A stretch of DNA of 64,000 bases. Origin: Arthrobacter sp. D5-1. GTDB taxonomy: Bacteria > Actinomycetota > Actinomycetes > Actinomycetales > Micrococcaceae. The notes beneath the pieces were generated by a model. It saw nothing but the letters and a program-made list of their open reading frames with translations, was not told the DNA's origin and did not search any database. Position numbers and translations under genes: made by a program. This document shows, piece by piece, positions 42,304-53,486 of this stretch; the first letter of the stretch is position 1; each line of letters opens with the position of its first letter. The DNA lies in the NCBI RefSeq assembly GCF_017357425.1, contig NZ_CP014571.1, positions 1,984,001-2,048,000 on the forward strand, given 5' to 3'.

Positions 42304-43827
42304 TTAGGCAGGAACGGCGAGGAGATCCTCGGCGTAGGCAACCAGGGTGCGGACAGTGCAACCGGTTCCCTGCTTGGGGGTGTAGCCGTAGGGGCTGCCG
42401 TTGTTGAACGACGGACCCGCAATATCGACGTGTGCCCAAGGGATCTGCTGGCCGTCGCCGTTCTTGCCGACGAATTCCCGCAGGAAAACGGCTGCGGTCA
42501 TCATGCCGCCGTTACGCTCACCAATGTTGGCAAGGTCCGCCACCTGGGAATCCAGGCTTGGGCGCAGTTCTTCCGGCAGCGGCATCGGCCAGACCAGTTC
42601 GCCTGCCCGGTCTGCCGCCGACTTCAAGGCTGCGGTGACGGAATCGGAGCCCATGACACCAGCCGTGCGCAGTCCCAACGCGATGAGCTGGGCGCCCGTC
42701 AGTGTGGCAACGTCAATAATGGCGTCCGGCTTTTCCAGGCTGGCAGCGACGAGCCCGTCGGCCATGACCAGACGCCCTTCGGCGTCGGTGTTGAGGACCT
42801 CGACCGTCTTTCCGCCGTAGATGGTGAAGACGTCGGCAGGCCGTGCCGCAGCACCCGAGGGCATATTCTCCGCAATGCAGAGCCACGCGGTCGCCTTGAT
42901 GTTCAGGCCAAGCGAAGCGATGGCCAAAACGGTATTAAGGACGACGGCGGCGCCCGCCATATCGCTCTTCATGTCGCCCATCCCGAGGGCCGGCTTGATG
43001 GAGATACCGCCGGTGTCGAACGTGATGCCCTTGCCCACGAGGGCAATCTTCCTGGTGGCCTTGGCCGGAGCATATTCGACCTTCACCAGGCGTGGCTGGC
43101 GGGTTGAACCCTTACCGACGCCAAGGATGCCGCCGAAGCCTTCCTTTTCCAGTCGCTTTTCGTCCCAGACAGTGACCTTGACGGGCAGGCCCTTGGCGAG
43201 TTCCTTGGCGGAGTCGGCGAACGACTCCGGGTAGAGGTGGCTGGGAGGCTGGTTGACCAGGGTCCGGGTGGCGTTGACGGCACGGGCCACAACAACAGCA
43301 CGGTCCAGTGCCGGTTGGGCATCCTTGGGATCGACATCGGAGAAAATCAGGGCCTTGGCTACAGGGGCTTTCAGTCCGTCCTTGCTGGAACGGTGCTCCG
43401 TGTAGGAGTAGGCGCCAAGGGCGGCACCCTCGGCGATGGCCGCGACATCGGTGACGCCGGTGGTCGGGAAGGCCAACGTTACTGACGTGACGCCGGCCAA
43501 TTGCCGGACGGCAGAGCCCGCGGCGCGGCGCAGGGATTCTTCGGGGAGGCTGCCGGATTCCGACAATTTGCCCACGCCGGCGAGGACCAAAATTCCCGAG
43601 CCGGTCTCCGGCAAGCCCGGGAGCCGGTGTGCCTGATCGGCAGCGCCGGTGATCCCCAACAGTTTGAGGGAGCCCGCAACGGACTCGGCTGCCTTTGCGC
43701 TCAACGGATTCGGCAGCAGCACTGGCCCATCCGCACCTTGCGCAACTCCAATCACAAGTGCGTCGCTGGGGGACTTTTTCAGGTCCTTGGCGATGATGCC
43801 CAGGATGATGTCAGTAGTCTTGACCAC
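42304..43827 (-). CDS. pepA: Leucyl aminopeptidase (M17)
   Basis: Cytosolic two-metal aminopeptidase, hexameric. 507 residues, GTG start. The catalytic domain has the metal and active-site motifs VGKGITFDTGGISIKP (about 264-279), MGDMKSDMAGAA (about 282-293) and the M17 signature NTDAEGRLVMADGL (about 345-358). The N-terminal domain (about 1-170) is the usual variable one. Corresponds to pepB/Rv2213 in the mycobacterial block, from memory. Roles include peptide turnover and glutathione/cysteinylglycine-like recycling. Confidence 0.95.
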   Translation of the reverse strand: MVKTTDIILGIIAKDLKKSPSDALVIGVAQGADGPVLLPNPLSAKAAESVAGSLKLLGITGAADQAHRLPGLPETGSGILVLAGVGKLSESGSLPEESLRRAAGSAVRQLAGVTSVTLAFPTTGVTDVAAIAEGAALGAYSYTEHRSSKDGLKAPVAKALIFSDVDPKDAQPALDRAVVVARAVNATRTLVNQPPSHLYPESFADSAKELAKGLPVKVTVWDEKRLEKEGFGGILGVGKGSTRQPRLVKVEYAPAKATRKIALVGKGITFDTGGISIKPALGMGDMKSDMAGAAVVLNTVLAIASLGLNIKATAWLCIAENMPSGAAARPADVFTIYGGKTVEVLNTDAEGRLVMADGLVAASLEKPDAIIDVATLTGAQLIALGLRTAGVMGSDSVTAALKSAADRAGELVWPMPLPEELRPSLDSQVADLANIGERNGGMMTAAVFLREFVGKNGDGQQIPWAHVDIAGPSFNNGSPYGYTPKQGTGCTVRTLVAYAEDLLAVPA

Positions 43828-44164
43828 GAGGATGTTGCCTCACTTCTCTCTGCATTGCATGGCTGGGCCGCATGTTTGGCGGCCTGCCCCGGTACGCGCC
43901 CGACGTCCTCTTCCGACGGCGGCCTTGGTCTTCAGGGGCCAGTGTCGCAAGAGGATACCGGCCCGGTTCGATCGTAGTCTCTTGAACGCTTCGGACAGCA
44001 ATTAAATGAGAGCTGCGGCACATCCGGTGCAGGAATGCCCGCTGGAGGTGCAGCGTTGTAAGGATTAAAGGAATCCCACCGCTACTACCGACGGCCCCGT
44101 TGGCGCCATGTGGCCGGCACCTCCGGGACCTTCCCCTACTTTGTCATTGCGAAAGGAACACGCC
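43828..44164. other. Divergent intergenic region pepA / PAC2
   Basis: 337 bases. It must hold promoters in both directions. TACTTT (44138-44143) could be the -10 of the PAC2 gene, and a TTAAAT box (44003-44008) is also present. GGATTaaaggAATCC (44056-44070) is a small dyad. Nothing else stands out; no ORF is convincing. Confidence 0.5.
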
Positions 44165-45103
44165 GTGTTTGAACGGATATCCGGCTCCCTCCTGGACCCT
44201 GAATCGCTGTACGCGCGCAACATCGAGACCTTCCACAGCCCTGAGCTCCGCGGGCTGAACATGGTCATGGGATTCACCGGCTTTGCCGACGCCGGCCAGG
44301 TGGTCCGGCAGATCAACGCGGAACTGCTGGACGAGCTCGACGCCGAGGTAGTGGCCATGTTCGATGCCGACCAACTGATCGACTACCGTTCGCGCCGCCC
44401 CCACATCAGCTTCGTGGAAGACCACGTACAGGATTACCAGGCCCCCAAGCTTGGTCTGTATAAGTTGACCGACGGCCTCGGTCAACCGTTCCTGTTGCTG
44501 GCAGGCTTCGAACCGGACCTCCAGTGGGAGCGTTTCTCAAGGGCCGTCGTCGGGATTGTTGAAGAGCTGGACGTCAACCTGGTCACCTGGATCCACTCCA
44601 TCCCCATGCCTGTCCCGCACACGCGGCCTGTGGGAGTCACCGTTCATGGCAACCGCCCCGATCTCATTGAAGGGATTTCCAGCTGGAAGCCCACTGTGGA
44701 CGTTCCCGCTGCCATCGGCCACATTCTTGAACTCCGGCTGACGGAAGCGGAACGCAACGTGGCGGGCTATGTCATCCATGTTCCGCATTACTTGTCAGAA
44801 GCCGAATATCCTCCGGCGGCTGTAGCCGGCCTGGAGTACCTGGGGGCGGCAACATCGCTGATGCTGCCCACCGACCGGCTCCGTGAGTCAGGCCGGGAAG
44901 TTGGTCGCCAGATCGCGGAACAGATTGAGGCCTCGGAAGAGGTCCAAGCGGTGGTCACCAATCTGGAGGCCCGGTACGACGAGAAATCCGAGGGAGTGGT
45001 CCGCCGCTCGCTGCTGGCGGACGAGAACGATGAGCTGCCCAATGCCGAGGACATCGGAGCTGCAGTCGAGGCCTATTTGGCCCGTAAGGACTCGCCTCAA
45101 TAA
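44165..45103 (+). CDS. PAC2-family protein
   Basis: 312 residues from GTG 44165 behind AAAGGAA. PAC2 fold (proteasome assembly chaperone 2-like): LRGLNMVMGFTGFADAGQVVRQI (about 30-50), DYRSRRPHISF (about 78-88), LLAGFEPDLQWERF (about 115-128) and VTVHGNRPD (about 160). Actinobacterial members are conserved next to sigA-linked genes (Rv2714 in M. tuberculosis, which interacts with the cell envelope machinery from memory), but the biochemical role is unknown. The C-terminal 70 residues are a charged helix. Confidence 0.88.
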   Translation: MFERISGSLLDPESLYARNIETFHSPELRGLNMVMGFTGFADAGQVVRQINAELLDELDAEVVAMFDADQLIDYRSRRPHISFVEDHVQDYQAPKLGLYKLTDGLGQPFLLLAGFEPDLQWERFSRAVVGIVEELDVNLVTWIHSIPMPVPHTRPVGVTVHGNRPDLIEGISSWKPTVDVPAAIGHILELRLTEAERNVAGYVIHVPHYLSEAEYPPAAVAGLEYLGAATSLMLPTDRLRESGREVGRQIAEQIEASEEVQAVVTNLEARYDEKSEGVVRRSLLADENDELPNAEDIGAAVEAYLARKDSPQ

Positions 45104-45126
45104 ATCATCTTTCAGGAGGTGACAGG

Positions 45127-45138
45127 CATAATTGAGGG
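45127..45138 (+). promoter_or_regulatory. Leaderless-type promoter of the MFS gene
   Basis: CATAAT (45127-45132), six bases, then GTG 45139. Confidence 0.5.
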
Positions 45139-46494
45139 GTGAATGCACCCCGCGCCTGGCTTATCTGGACGATCGGCGTGTTCGCCTACCTGGTGGCGGT
45201 GGCGCAACGAACGTCCTTCGGCGTTGCTGGATTGGAGGCTACTGAGCGGTTCCATGCCAGTGCAGCCGCCATCTCCTTCTTCACCGTGCTTCAACTCCTG
45301 GTCTATGCAGGGCTGCAGATTCCGGTCGGCGTCCTGGTGGACAGGTTCGGTTCACGGGCCATGATCGCCGGGGGAGCAGTCCTGATGGGGCTGGGCCAAT
45401 TGCAGCTCGCGTTCGCGGACAGTGTGCCCGGAGGTGTCCTTGGCAGGGTCCTGGTGGGTGCCGGTGACGCCATGACGTTCATTTCGGTCATCCGTCTGGT
45501 GCCGTTGTGGTTCGCTCCCGCCAAGGTTCCCTTGGTTACCCAGCTCACCGGGATGTCCGGCCAGTTGGGGCAGCTCTTCAGTGTGGTTCCGTTTGCGCTT
45601 CTCCTTCACACTTCCGGGTGGACCCCCGCGTTCCTCACCCTTGCGGCCATGTCAGTGCTGGCTGTGGTGCTGGTACTCGCGATGCTGCGGGATGTACCTC
45701 CCGGGCATCCGCCCAAGGAGTCCGGGCAAGGCCTGAGGGCCACGGGAGTCTCTCTGTCACGCGCTTGGAAACAGCCGGGGACCCGGCTGGGGCTGTGGAG
45801 CCACTTCACCGTCCAGTTCAGCGGAAACCTGTTCGCCATGACCTGGGGCTACCCTTTCCTGCTCTCGGCCCAGGGACTTGATGCCGGAACAGTCTCCGCT
45901 TTGATGGCGCTCTTTGTGGCAACCGCCATCATTGCGGGTCCGGGCTTTGGCCGTTTCGTCTCCAAACACCCCATGAGACGCTCAGCGATGGTCCTGCTGA
46001 TCACCTTTGCCACCGCTGTGGCGTGGGCTGCCGTTCTCCTCCTTCCTGACCGCGCTCCGTTGTGGATGCTGGTCGTGCTGGTAGTGGTATTGGCGGTTGG
46101 AGGTCCGGGGTCCATGATCGGTTTCGACTTTGCACGGACATTCAACCCCTCGCACCGGATCGGCACGGCAACCGGAATTGTGAACGTGGGTGGCTTCATT
46201 GCGGCACTTGTTGCGATTTACCTCATCGGCCTGGTTCTGGACCTCTTGAATGCCAGCGGTTTCTCGGGTGGCGATTTGTACGGACTGGCACCGTTCCGCA
46301 TCGCACTCAGCGTGCAGTTCCTGCTCCTTGGCCTGGGAACGGTCCTCATCCTGGTGACCCGGCGTAAAGTCCGGCGGCAGATGGCCGCCCAAGGAATCCA
46401 TGTACAGCCGTTGGTGGCAACCCTGGCCAATCAGCGCCGGGAGCGCGTGGAAAAAAGGCGCGCCTCGCGTGCCACCGCCGCAAAGGATCAGTAG
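45139..46494 (+). CDS. MFS transporter
   Basis: 451 residues with 12 predicted membrane helices. The loop 2-3 motif VGVLVDRFGSRAMIAGG (about 57-73) is the MFS signature A, and a central loop of about 40 residues (about 190-220) divides the halves. The last 40 residues are basic and cytoplasmic. The substrate is unknown; the pattern resembles sugar- or aromatic-compound porters without a clear family. Placed 35 bases after the PAC2 gene, with its own promoter. Confidence 0.85.
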   Translation: MNAPRAWLIWTIGVFAYLVAVAQRTSFGVAGLEATERFHASAAAISFFTVLQLLVYAGLQIPVGVLVDRFGSRAMIAGGAVLMGLGQLQLAFADSVPGGVLGRVLVGAGDAMTFISVIRLVPLWFAPAKVPLVTQLTGMSGQLGQLFSVVPFALLLHTSGWTPAFLTLAAMSVLAVVLVLAMLRDVPPGHPPKESGQGLRATGVSLSRAWKQPGTRLGLWSHFTVQFSGNLFAMTWGYPFLLSAQGLDAGTVSALMALFVATAIIAGPGFGRFVSKHPMRRSAMVLLITFATAVAWAAVLLLPDRAPLWMLVVLVVVLAVGGPGSMIGFDFARTFNPSHRIGTATGIVNVGGFIAALVAIYLIGLVLDLLNASGFSGGDLYGLAPFRIALSVQFLLLGLGTVLILVTRRKVRRQMAAQGIHVQPLVATLANQRRERVEKRRASRATAAKDQ

Positions 46495-46593
46495 CGCGGC
46501 TGCCGCCCTTGCCCCGGCGTGAAACGGACCAGCTTTTCCACATAGGCAAGGTATGGTCTGTTTCTGCCAGCCGGACGTACGCAGGCTGGATGC

Positions 46594-47853
46594 ATGACCA
46601 CCAAGAGAACACTGAGCATCCACCAACCTGAAGACATTCTTGGCTATATCCCCCACCTGCTGGGCTATTGGCCCGAGGACAGCCTGGTTGCCATCACCAT
46701 GCAGGGGAAAATGCTGGGAGCCACGCTGCGGGTGGATCTGCCGTCCCGTCGGTCGCCCCGGGCACTTGTCGGTTTCGCTGAACAGATACGCCAATACCTG
46801 GTGGCGGACGAAGCCGCCAACGGTGTGGTGCTTGCTGTCTACACCGAATCCGGTTGGGCCGATGGAACCGTCGTCGACCAGGCGATGCCAATGATTGAAG
46901 CCTTGCAACTGTCCCTCGACGAGGTTGACTTGTCGGTGCGGGATGCCTGGCTGATCGGAACCAACTATTGGCGCAGCGCCTTCTGTTCGGACAAAAGCTG
47001 TTGCCCGGATCCAGGACTTCCGGCGGCCCGCATCAAGGACAGCCGCTTGAACGCTGAGCTCGTTTACCAGGGGAGTGCAGTCGGTCCGTCGCCGAGGAGC
47101 GGCACCGGACAACCCTCACTTGCCAGATCAGGACCGTTGGATCCTTCCGTGATGGAAGCGGAGATCCGATGGGGAGAGCGCATCCTCGGCACATGGCGCA
47201 GTGGGCGATGCCTGGAATCCGTCCTTGCGGTCTGGCATCACGTCCTCGCCAGAGTCGAGCATGGTGCTCCTTTGCAGCCGGAGACTGACGCGCAACTGAT
47301 CGGATTCCTCAGGACCACGCTGAAGGTGCCGGCTTGGCGGGATGCCGTGGTGGTGATGGCGGCCGCCGGCATGGACTCTGCAGTATCGGGCGCTGCGGCT
47401 TTTGAATTCTTCAGCGACGACGAGTCGTGCGCGCCGCCGTTTGATGTTGGTGAACTCGTCGTAACGGCATCCGCCGCCAACCCGCCGGCCACTGCTCCGA
47501 GTGGTTCGAATGGGCACGGGGATGTCTTCACTTATGGCGATGTCCTGCTGGGAATGCGCCCCGATACGCCGTGCTGGCCTCGCGTTGATGCGTTGCACCG
47601 CGTCCTTGCCGGGCTGTGCGTGGAAGAAGAGTCGGGTGATGTGGCTGCCGCGGCGTTCACGCTTCAGGGGTGGATCACATGGTGCAAGGGCAGCGGTTCA
47701 ATCGCCCATGCATGCCTTGCTCGGGCCGAAACTGCCCGTCCTGGTTATCGGTTGGCCGAACTGCTGATGGAGGTCCTGGGCCAGGGCGCCGTTTGTCGGT
47801 GGGCGAGCCGGCCCGGCTCGGCGTGGAGGGGGCCCAGACAAGCACCTGTGTAG
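46594..47853 (+). CDS. DUF4192 domain protein
   Basis: 419 residues, no membrane helix or signal peptide. The N-terminal DUF4192 pattern is clear: PEDILGYIPHLLGYWPEDSLVAI (about 12-34, quoted in part), VDLPSRR (about 48) and WADGTVVD (about 88). A middle helix-rich region (about 185-300) and a C-terminal Ala-rich region follow. Function unknown; conserved in actinobacteria, often near sigA. Upstream is a CCAGCC/GGCTGG hairpin (46568-46590) of unknown meaning. Confidence 0.85.
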   Translation: MTTKRTLSIHQPEDILGYIPHLLGYWPEDSLVAITMQGKMLGATLRVDLPSRRSPRALVGFAEQIRQYLVADEAANGVVLAVYTESGWADGTVVDQAMPMIEALQLSLDEVDLSVRDAWLIGTNYWRSAFCSDKSCCPDPGLPAARIKDSRLNAELVYQGSAVGPSPRSGTGQPSLARSGPLDPSVMEAEIRWGERILGTWRSGRCLESVLAVWHHVLARVEHGAPLQPETDAQLIGFLRTTLKVPAWRDAVVVMAAAGMDSAVSGAAAFEFFSDDESCAPPFDVGELVVTASAANPPATAPSGSNGHGDVFTYGDVLLGMRPDTPCWPRVDALHRVLAGLCVEEESGDVAAAAFTLQGWITWCKGSGSIAHACLARAETARPGYRLAELLMEVLGQGAVCRWASRPGSAWRGPRQAPV

Positions 47854-48111
47854 GACGCCTGTACCCACGTGGTGGAACTTCAACAGGCATGGGTTTCGCA
47901 AAACCGTGAGACAATGGATGCCGAGACCCGGTTGGGTCCGCGTTTGAATGCCTGCTTGAGCCCGGAAACGGGAACAAATCAGCGTTGTCGGGAGTTCTAT
48001 CTACAGACTCTGCAGACGGCGATCGCATTTGAAATTGATCGCGGACTTGACAGGGTCATAGTGGTGTTGCCCGTATGGTGATTCCACAGACCGCCGCTAG
48101 AAAGGTTTTCT
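47854..48111 (+). promoter_or_regulatory. sigA promoter region
   Basis: 258 bases with no gene. TTGACA (48047-48052) is a perfect -35 but TATGGT (48074-48079) is 21 bp away; CATAGT (48057-48062) with TTGATC (48035-48040, 16 bp spacing) is an alternative. Start sites need mapping. AAAGG precedes the GTG. Confidence 0.5.
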
Positions 48112-49422
48112 GTGACTCCGTCTTCCGTCGAGAAGGAACCCGCCGCCCAGGCTGAATTGACCGCCGAGGAAAAGAAGGCGGCCACGTCGGCAAAGCGCGC
48201 GGCGACACGCGCTGCCAACAAGGCTTCAGAGGGTGACTCTGACAAGCCCGCACCGAAGAAGCGTGGGCCCAAGCCCGGCGCGAAGGCCGCCGCTGAGGCC
48301 GCTAACAAGTCCGGCTCCGACTCCGAGGAAGCCACTGCCGAGGACGAAGACTTTGATCCCGCAGCAGCGGAGGAAGTCGAAGTCGGGGAAGATGACACCG
48401 AGGATGGCGCAGCCGCCGCCAAGGACAAGCCCGCCCCGTCCGGCTCGGGATTCGTCTACTCCGACGCTGACGACGACGACGCCCCGGTCCAGCAGGTCAT
48501 GTCCGCGGGCGCAACCGCCGACCCCGTCAAGGACTACCTGAAGCAGATCGGCAAGGTCGCCCTGCTGAACGCAGAGCAGGAAGTGGACCTGGCGCTTCGC
48601 ATTGAAGCCGGCCTTTTTGCCGAGGAAAAGATCAACGCTGATGACGGATCCATGGATCCCAAACTCAAGCGTGAACTTGAGTTCGTCATTCACGACGGAA
48701 AGCGCGCCAAGAACCACCTGCTCGAGGCCAACCTGCGTCTCGTCGTTTCCTTGGCCAAGCGCTACACGGGTCGTGGCATGCTCTTCCTGGACCTGATCCA
48801 GGAAGGCAACCTTGGCCTTATTCGTGCAGTGGAGAAGTTCGACTACACCAAGGGCTTCAAGTTCTCCACGTACGCCACCTGGTGGATCCGCCAGGCCATC
48901 ACGCGCGCCATGGCTGACCAGGCCCGCACCATCCGTATTCCGGTGCACATGGTGGAAGTCATCAACAAGCTGGCACGTGTCCAGCGGCAAATGCTCCAGG
49001 ACCTTGGCCGCGAACCAACGCCGGAAGAGCTGGCTCTGGAGCTGGATATGACCCCTGAGAAGGTCGTAGAGGTCCAGAAGTACGGACGCGAGCCGATCTC
49101 GCTCCACACCCCGCTCGGCGAGGATGGAGACTCCGAGTTCGGTGACCTGATTGAGGACTCGGAAGCTGTAGTTCCGGCCGACGCTGTCAGCTTCACGCTC
49201 CTGCAGGAGCAGCTTCACTCGGTGCTGGACACCCTGTCTGAGCGCGAAGCCGGCGTGGTGGCCATGCGATTCGGCCTGACGGACGGCCAGCCGAAGACTT
49301 TAGACGAAATCGGCAAGGTCTACGGAGTCACGCGTGAGCGCATCCGCCAGATCGAATCGAAGACAATGTCCAAGCTGCGGCACCCGTCCCGCTCGCAGGT
49401 CCTCCGGGACTACCTGGACTAA
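48112..49422 (+). CDS. sigA: Primary RNA polymerase sigma factor SigA
   Basis: Housekeeping sigma-70 group 1 factor (HrdB/SigA). 436 residues from GTG. The first 130 residues are the Ala/Lys- then Asp/Glu-rich N-terminal extension of actinobacterial SigA. Region 1.2 ([17 protein letters not shown], about 139), region 2 ([20 protein letters not shown], about 222-241; [20 protein letters not shown], about 251-270), region 3 and region 4 with the [23 protein letters not shown] (about 406-425). The C-terminus ends LRDYLD, as is usual. A strong terminator follows. Confidence 0.97.
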   Translation: MTPSSVEKEPAAQAELTAEEKKAATSAKRAATRAANKASEGDSDKPAPKKRGPKPGAKAAAEAANKSGSDSEEATAEDEDFDPAAAEEVEVGEDDTEDGAAAAKDKPAPSGSGFVYSDADDDDAPVQQVMSAGATADPVKDYLKQIGKVALLNAEQEVDLALRIEAGLFAEEKINADDGSMDPKLKRELEFVIHDGKRAKNHLLEANLRLVVSLAKRYTGRGMLFLDLIQEGNLGLIRAVEKFDYTKGFKFSTYATWWIRQAITRAMADQARTIRIPVHMVEVINKLARVQRQMLQDLGREPTPEELALELDMTPEKVVEVQKYGREPISLHTPLGEDGDSEFGDLIEDSEAVVPADAVSFTLLQEQLHSVLDTLSEREAGVVAMRFGLTDGQPKTLDEIGKVYGVTRERIRQIESKTMSKLRHPSRSQVLRDYLD

Positions 49423-49437
49423 ATCTGCCCGCACTGC

Positions 49438-49476
49438 AAAAGCGGCCCAGTCGGATAACCGACCGGGCCGCTTTTT
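49438..49476 (+). terminator. Intrinsic terminator of sigA
   Basis: AAAAGCGGCCC..GTCGG (49438-49454) pairs with CCGAC..GGGCCGCTTTTT (49459-49476), ending in a T-run. Confidence 0.9.
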
Positions 49477-49500
49477 GTTGATTGCCGTTCAAGGGGCAAA

Positions 49501-49556
49501 TTCCCGGGCACACCCGGGAAGCAACAAGGCCCCTCCCGGATGGGAGGAGCCTCGTT
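49501..49556. terminator. Two further hairpins between sigA and DUF7455 gene
   Basis: TTCCCGGG-CACA-CCCGGGAA (49501-49520) and a 15-bp imperfect stem (49523-49537 with 49542-49556, outer AAC/GTT). They probably stop transcripts of the DUF7455 gene and read-through from sigA. Confidence 0.6.
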
Positions 49557-49613
49557 ATCTGATCAACACAATACTTGCTGAACAAGGGAGTCCGGCTGTG
49601 CGGGCTGCCCTGC

Positions 49614-49835
49614 CTAGTCGACGGGGACGGGTGCCTTCTCGTTGAGGCGCTCGGTCTCATCGTGCCAGTCCGAAGTCATGGGCCGGAGCGTAGCTTCAAC
49701 TGCACGTGCGTGGTGGCCGCAGAAAAGCAGCTCACCACCGGAGGACTCGAGTACAACGCGGACATATGCCTGGGCTCCGCAACGATCGCACCGGTCAGCT
49801 GCGTTTAGCGTGCGGTCTGCAACTGCTGTTGTCAT
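49614..49835 (-). CDS. DUF7455 small zinc-ribbon protein
   Basis: 73 residues from ATG 49835 behind AAGGAGG. The core CDRCGAQAYVRV (about 16-27) and LLFCGHHAR (about 36-44) is the CxxC...CGHH metal-binding pattern of a family conserved next to sigA-type genes in actinobacteria (similar to Rv2708c as I recall). Function unknown. It is convergent with sigA. A TATATG box (forward CATATA, 49864-49869) about 30 bases upstream is a possible -10. Confidence 0.9.
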   Translation of the reverse strand: MTTAVADRTLNAADRCDRCGAQAYVRVVLESSGGELLFCGHHARAVEATLRPMTSDWHDETERLNEKAPVPVD

Positions 49836-50172
49836 GTCGGCCTCCTTAGTAGTTCCGTACATCCATATAACCAGCATTCGACGCAGATCCATGGCAAGGA
49901 TGGGTCACTTTCGCTGTCCGCGTATCACATGTGCGTAACGTAACCACACAGATTGGCCCGTACAGGGAGTGGCACCCAGTGGCACCGGTCGGTCCGGGCT
50001 AGCCTAGTATGGGCAGTGTTTGCCCTGAGTTACCAGCATTCACCAGCGATTACCAGTAGTTACCAGCGCTTACCAGCAGTTACCAGCAGTTTCCGGCACT
50101 GAACAGCAACTGGACGGCTGGGAAGCACCCCCAGATTCACCTTGAGATATACCCCGAAGGAGCACACTGCGA
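49836..50172. other. Divergent control region of the DUF7455 gene and parE
   Basis: 337 bases without a gene. TAGTAT (50005-50010) is a candidate -10 for parE, which gives a 5' leader of about 155 bases containing the 10-bp repeat array. A GTGGCACC octamer occurs twice (49970-49985 region). On the minus strand lies the promoter of the DUF7455 gene. Confidence 0.55.
50030..50099. repeat. 10-bp tandem repeat in the parE leader
   Basis: Seven contiguous 10-bp units starting with TTACCAG (variants TCACCAG and TTTCCGG): TTACCAGCAT, TCACCAGCGA, TTACCAGTAG, TTACCAGCGC, TTACCAGCAG twice, TTTCCGGCAC. An eighth degenerate unit may follow. The period equals one DNA helical turn. It ends 73 bases before the parE GTG. 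Confidence 0.9.
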
Positions 50173-52277
<2,105 letters not shown>

Positions 52278-52281
<4 letters not shown>

Positions 52282-53471
52282 CCGGAGGTGGACGGAGCCG
52301 CTGGTTCCTTGGTTCCCGGCGCGGCGAATGCCGTCAGCCCCACCAGCAGTGCCAAGGCTCCCAATCCCCAGGGAAGTCCGGCCGCCACGGCGATGCCGCC
52401 CACCAGCAACGGACCGCCGGCATCGCCGAGTTCGCGTCCCAGCTCGGCTGAACCCATGGTTCTGCCCAGCCGTTCGGAGGGGGTCGAGTCTGCCAGGTGC
52501 GCAAAAGCCAGGGGTGTGGAAATGCCTATCCCTGCGCCGATCAGGACGGCAGCAAGGTAGATCCAAACGGCTCCGGGGAGGAGCCCTGCCATCAGTGTGC
52601 CCGCCGCGATGCAGAGCAAGCCTGCCACCATGCCCGGCTTGTCGGCGAGGAAGCCCTGGTCCCGTAGCCTGCCGATGCGAGGTTGTATCAGCGACGACGC
52701 AAGGGCCAATACCGTTACAACCGCCACGCTTCCTGCCGTGCCAAGGCCTTCGCGTGCCGCCAAGGCAGGAAGGAAGCCGACGGCTGCGCCCAAGGCCCCG
52801 GTGGCTGCAGCCAGGACCAGTGTAGGGCCCAGGAATGATCTCTCGGTGCTCTGGCGCCATACATCCACAATGGTGTACCGGGGGCGGGGCAGTGGCGCCA
52901 GACGCGGCACCGCAACCGCTGCCCACATGGCAACAATGAGGCCCAGGGCGGACAGAACGCCGAAGAGGAGAGGGAAGCCGCCGCTGATGATGGCAACAGC
53001 TCCCAGCAGCGGTCCTACCGCGTAGCCGAGCCCCTTCCACGAACCGTATCGTCCGAAATACCGTCCGGTGTGCTTTCCCGCGAGGCGTGCCACGCCGGCC
53101 GATGATGCCGGTGAGAACGCCGAAGCCGCCATTCCCTGTCCCAGTCGCGCCATAGCGAGCATGGCAGGCTGGTCGGCCCACAACCCGGTAAGTGAGGCAG
53201 CGGAGAAGGCCAGGAGCCCACCCACGATGACCGGTTTTGGCCCGATGCGGTCACTCAGGGCGCCAAACACCGGCTTCAGGAACACTTCGGCGATGTCGTA
53301 CAAGGCCAGCAGTACGCCCAAGGCCAGCAGGCTCAATCCAATGTCCGCGCTTTCGGCCCCCAGGCCGGCAGCGACAGCATGCGCGCCGAAAGCGGTGGTG
53401 AATCCCGCAGCGTAGAGCGGCCAGCGCTGATAGGCGTGGATGGGGAAGGCCGCGGCGTCAGTGGGATTCAC
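52278..53471 (-). CDS. MFS transporter (drug-efflux-like)
   Basis: 397 residues, GTG start, 12 membrane helices. Signature A is seen as KPVFGALSDRIGPKPVIVGG (about 66-85) and a second-half repeat appears near about 255 (QPRIGRLRDQGFLADKP). The drug-transporter motif GxxxGPLLGG (YAVGPLLGAVAI, about 150) is present in the fifth helix, suggesting a drug/H+ antiporter of the 12-TM family. It could be an efflux pump in the same neighbourhood as topoisomerase IV, but no link can be shown. Confidence 0.82.
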
Positions 53472-53486
53472 GCTTCACAATCCCGT

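Noticed and set aside
42008..42439. Upstream extension of the lpd frame.
   Set aside because: It runs through the control region and has no similarity; the GTG at 42007 gives the normal start.
50030..50099. 10-bp repeat array considered as CRISPR or phage attachment site.
   Set aside because: Units are contiguous with no spacers, too short for CRISPR, and no cas, integrase or tRNA gene is near.
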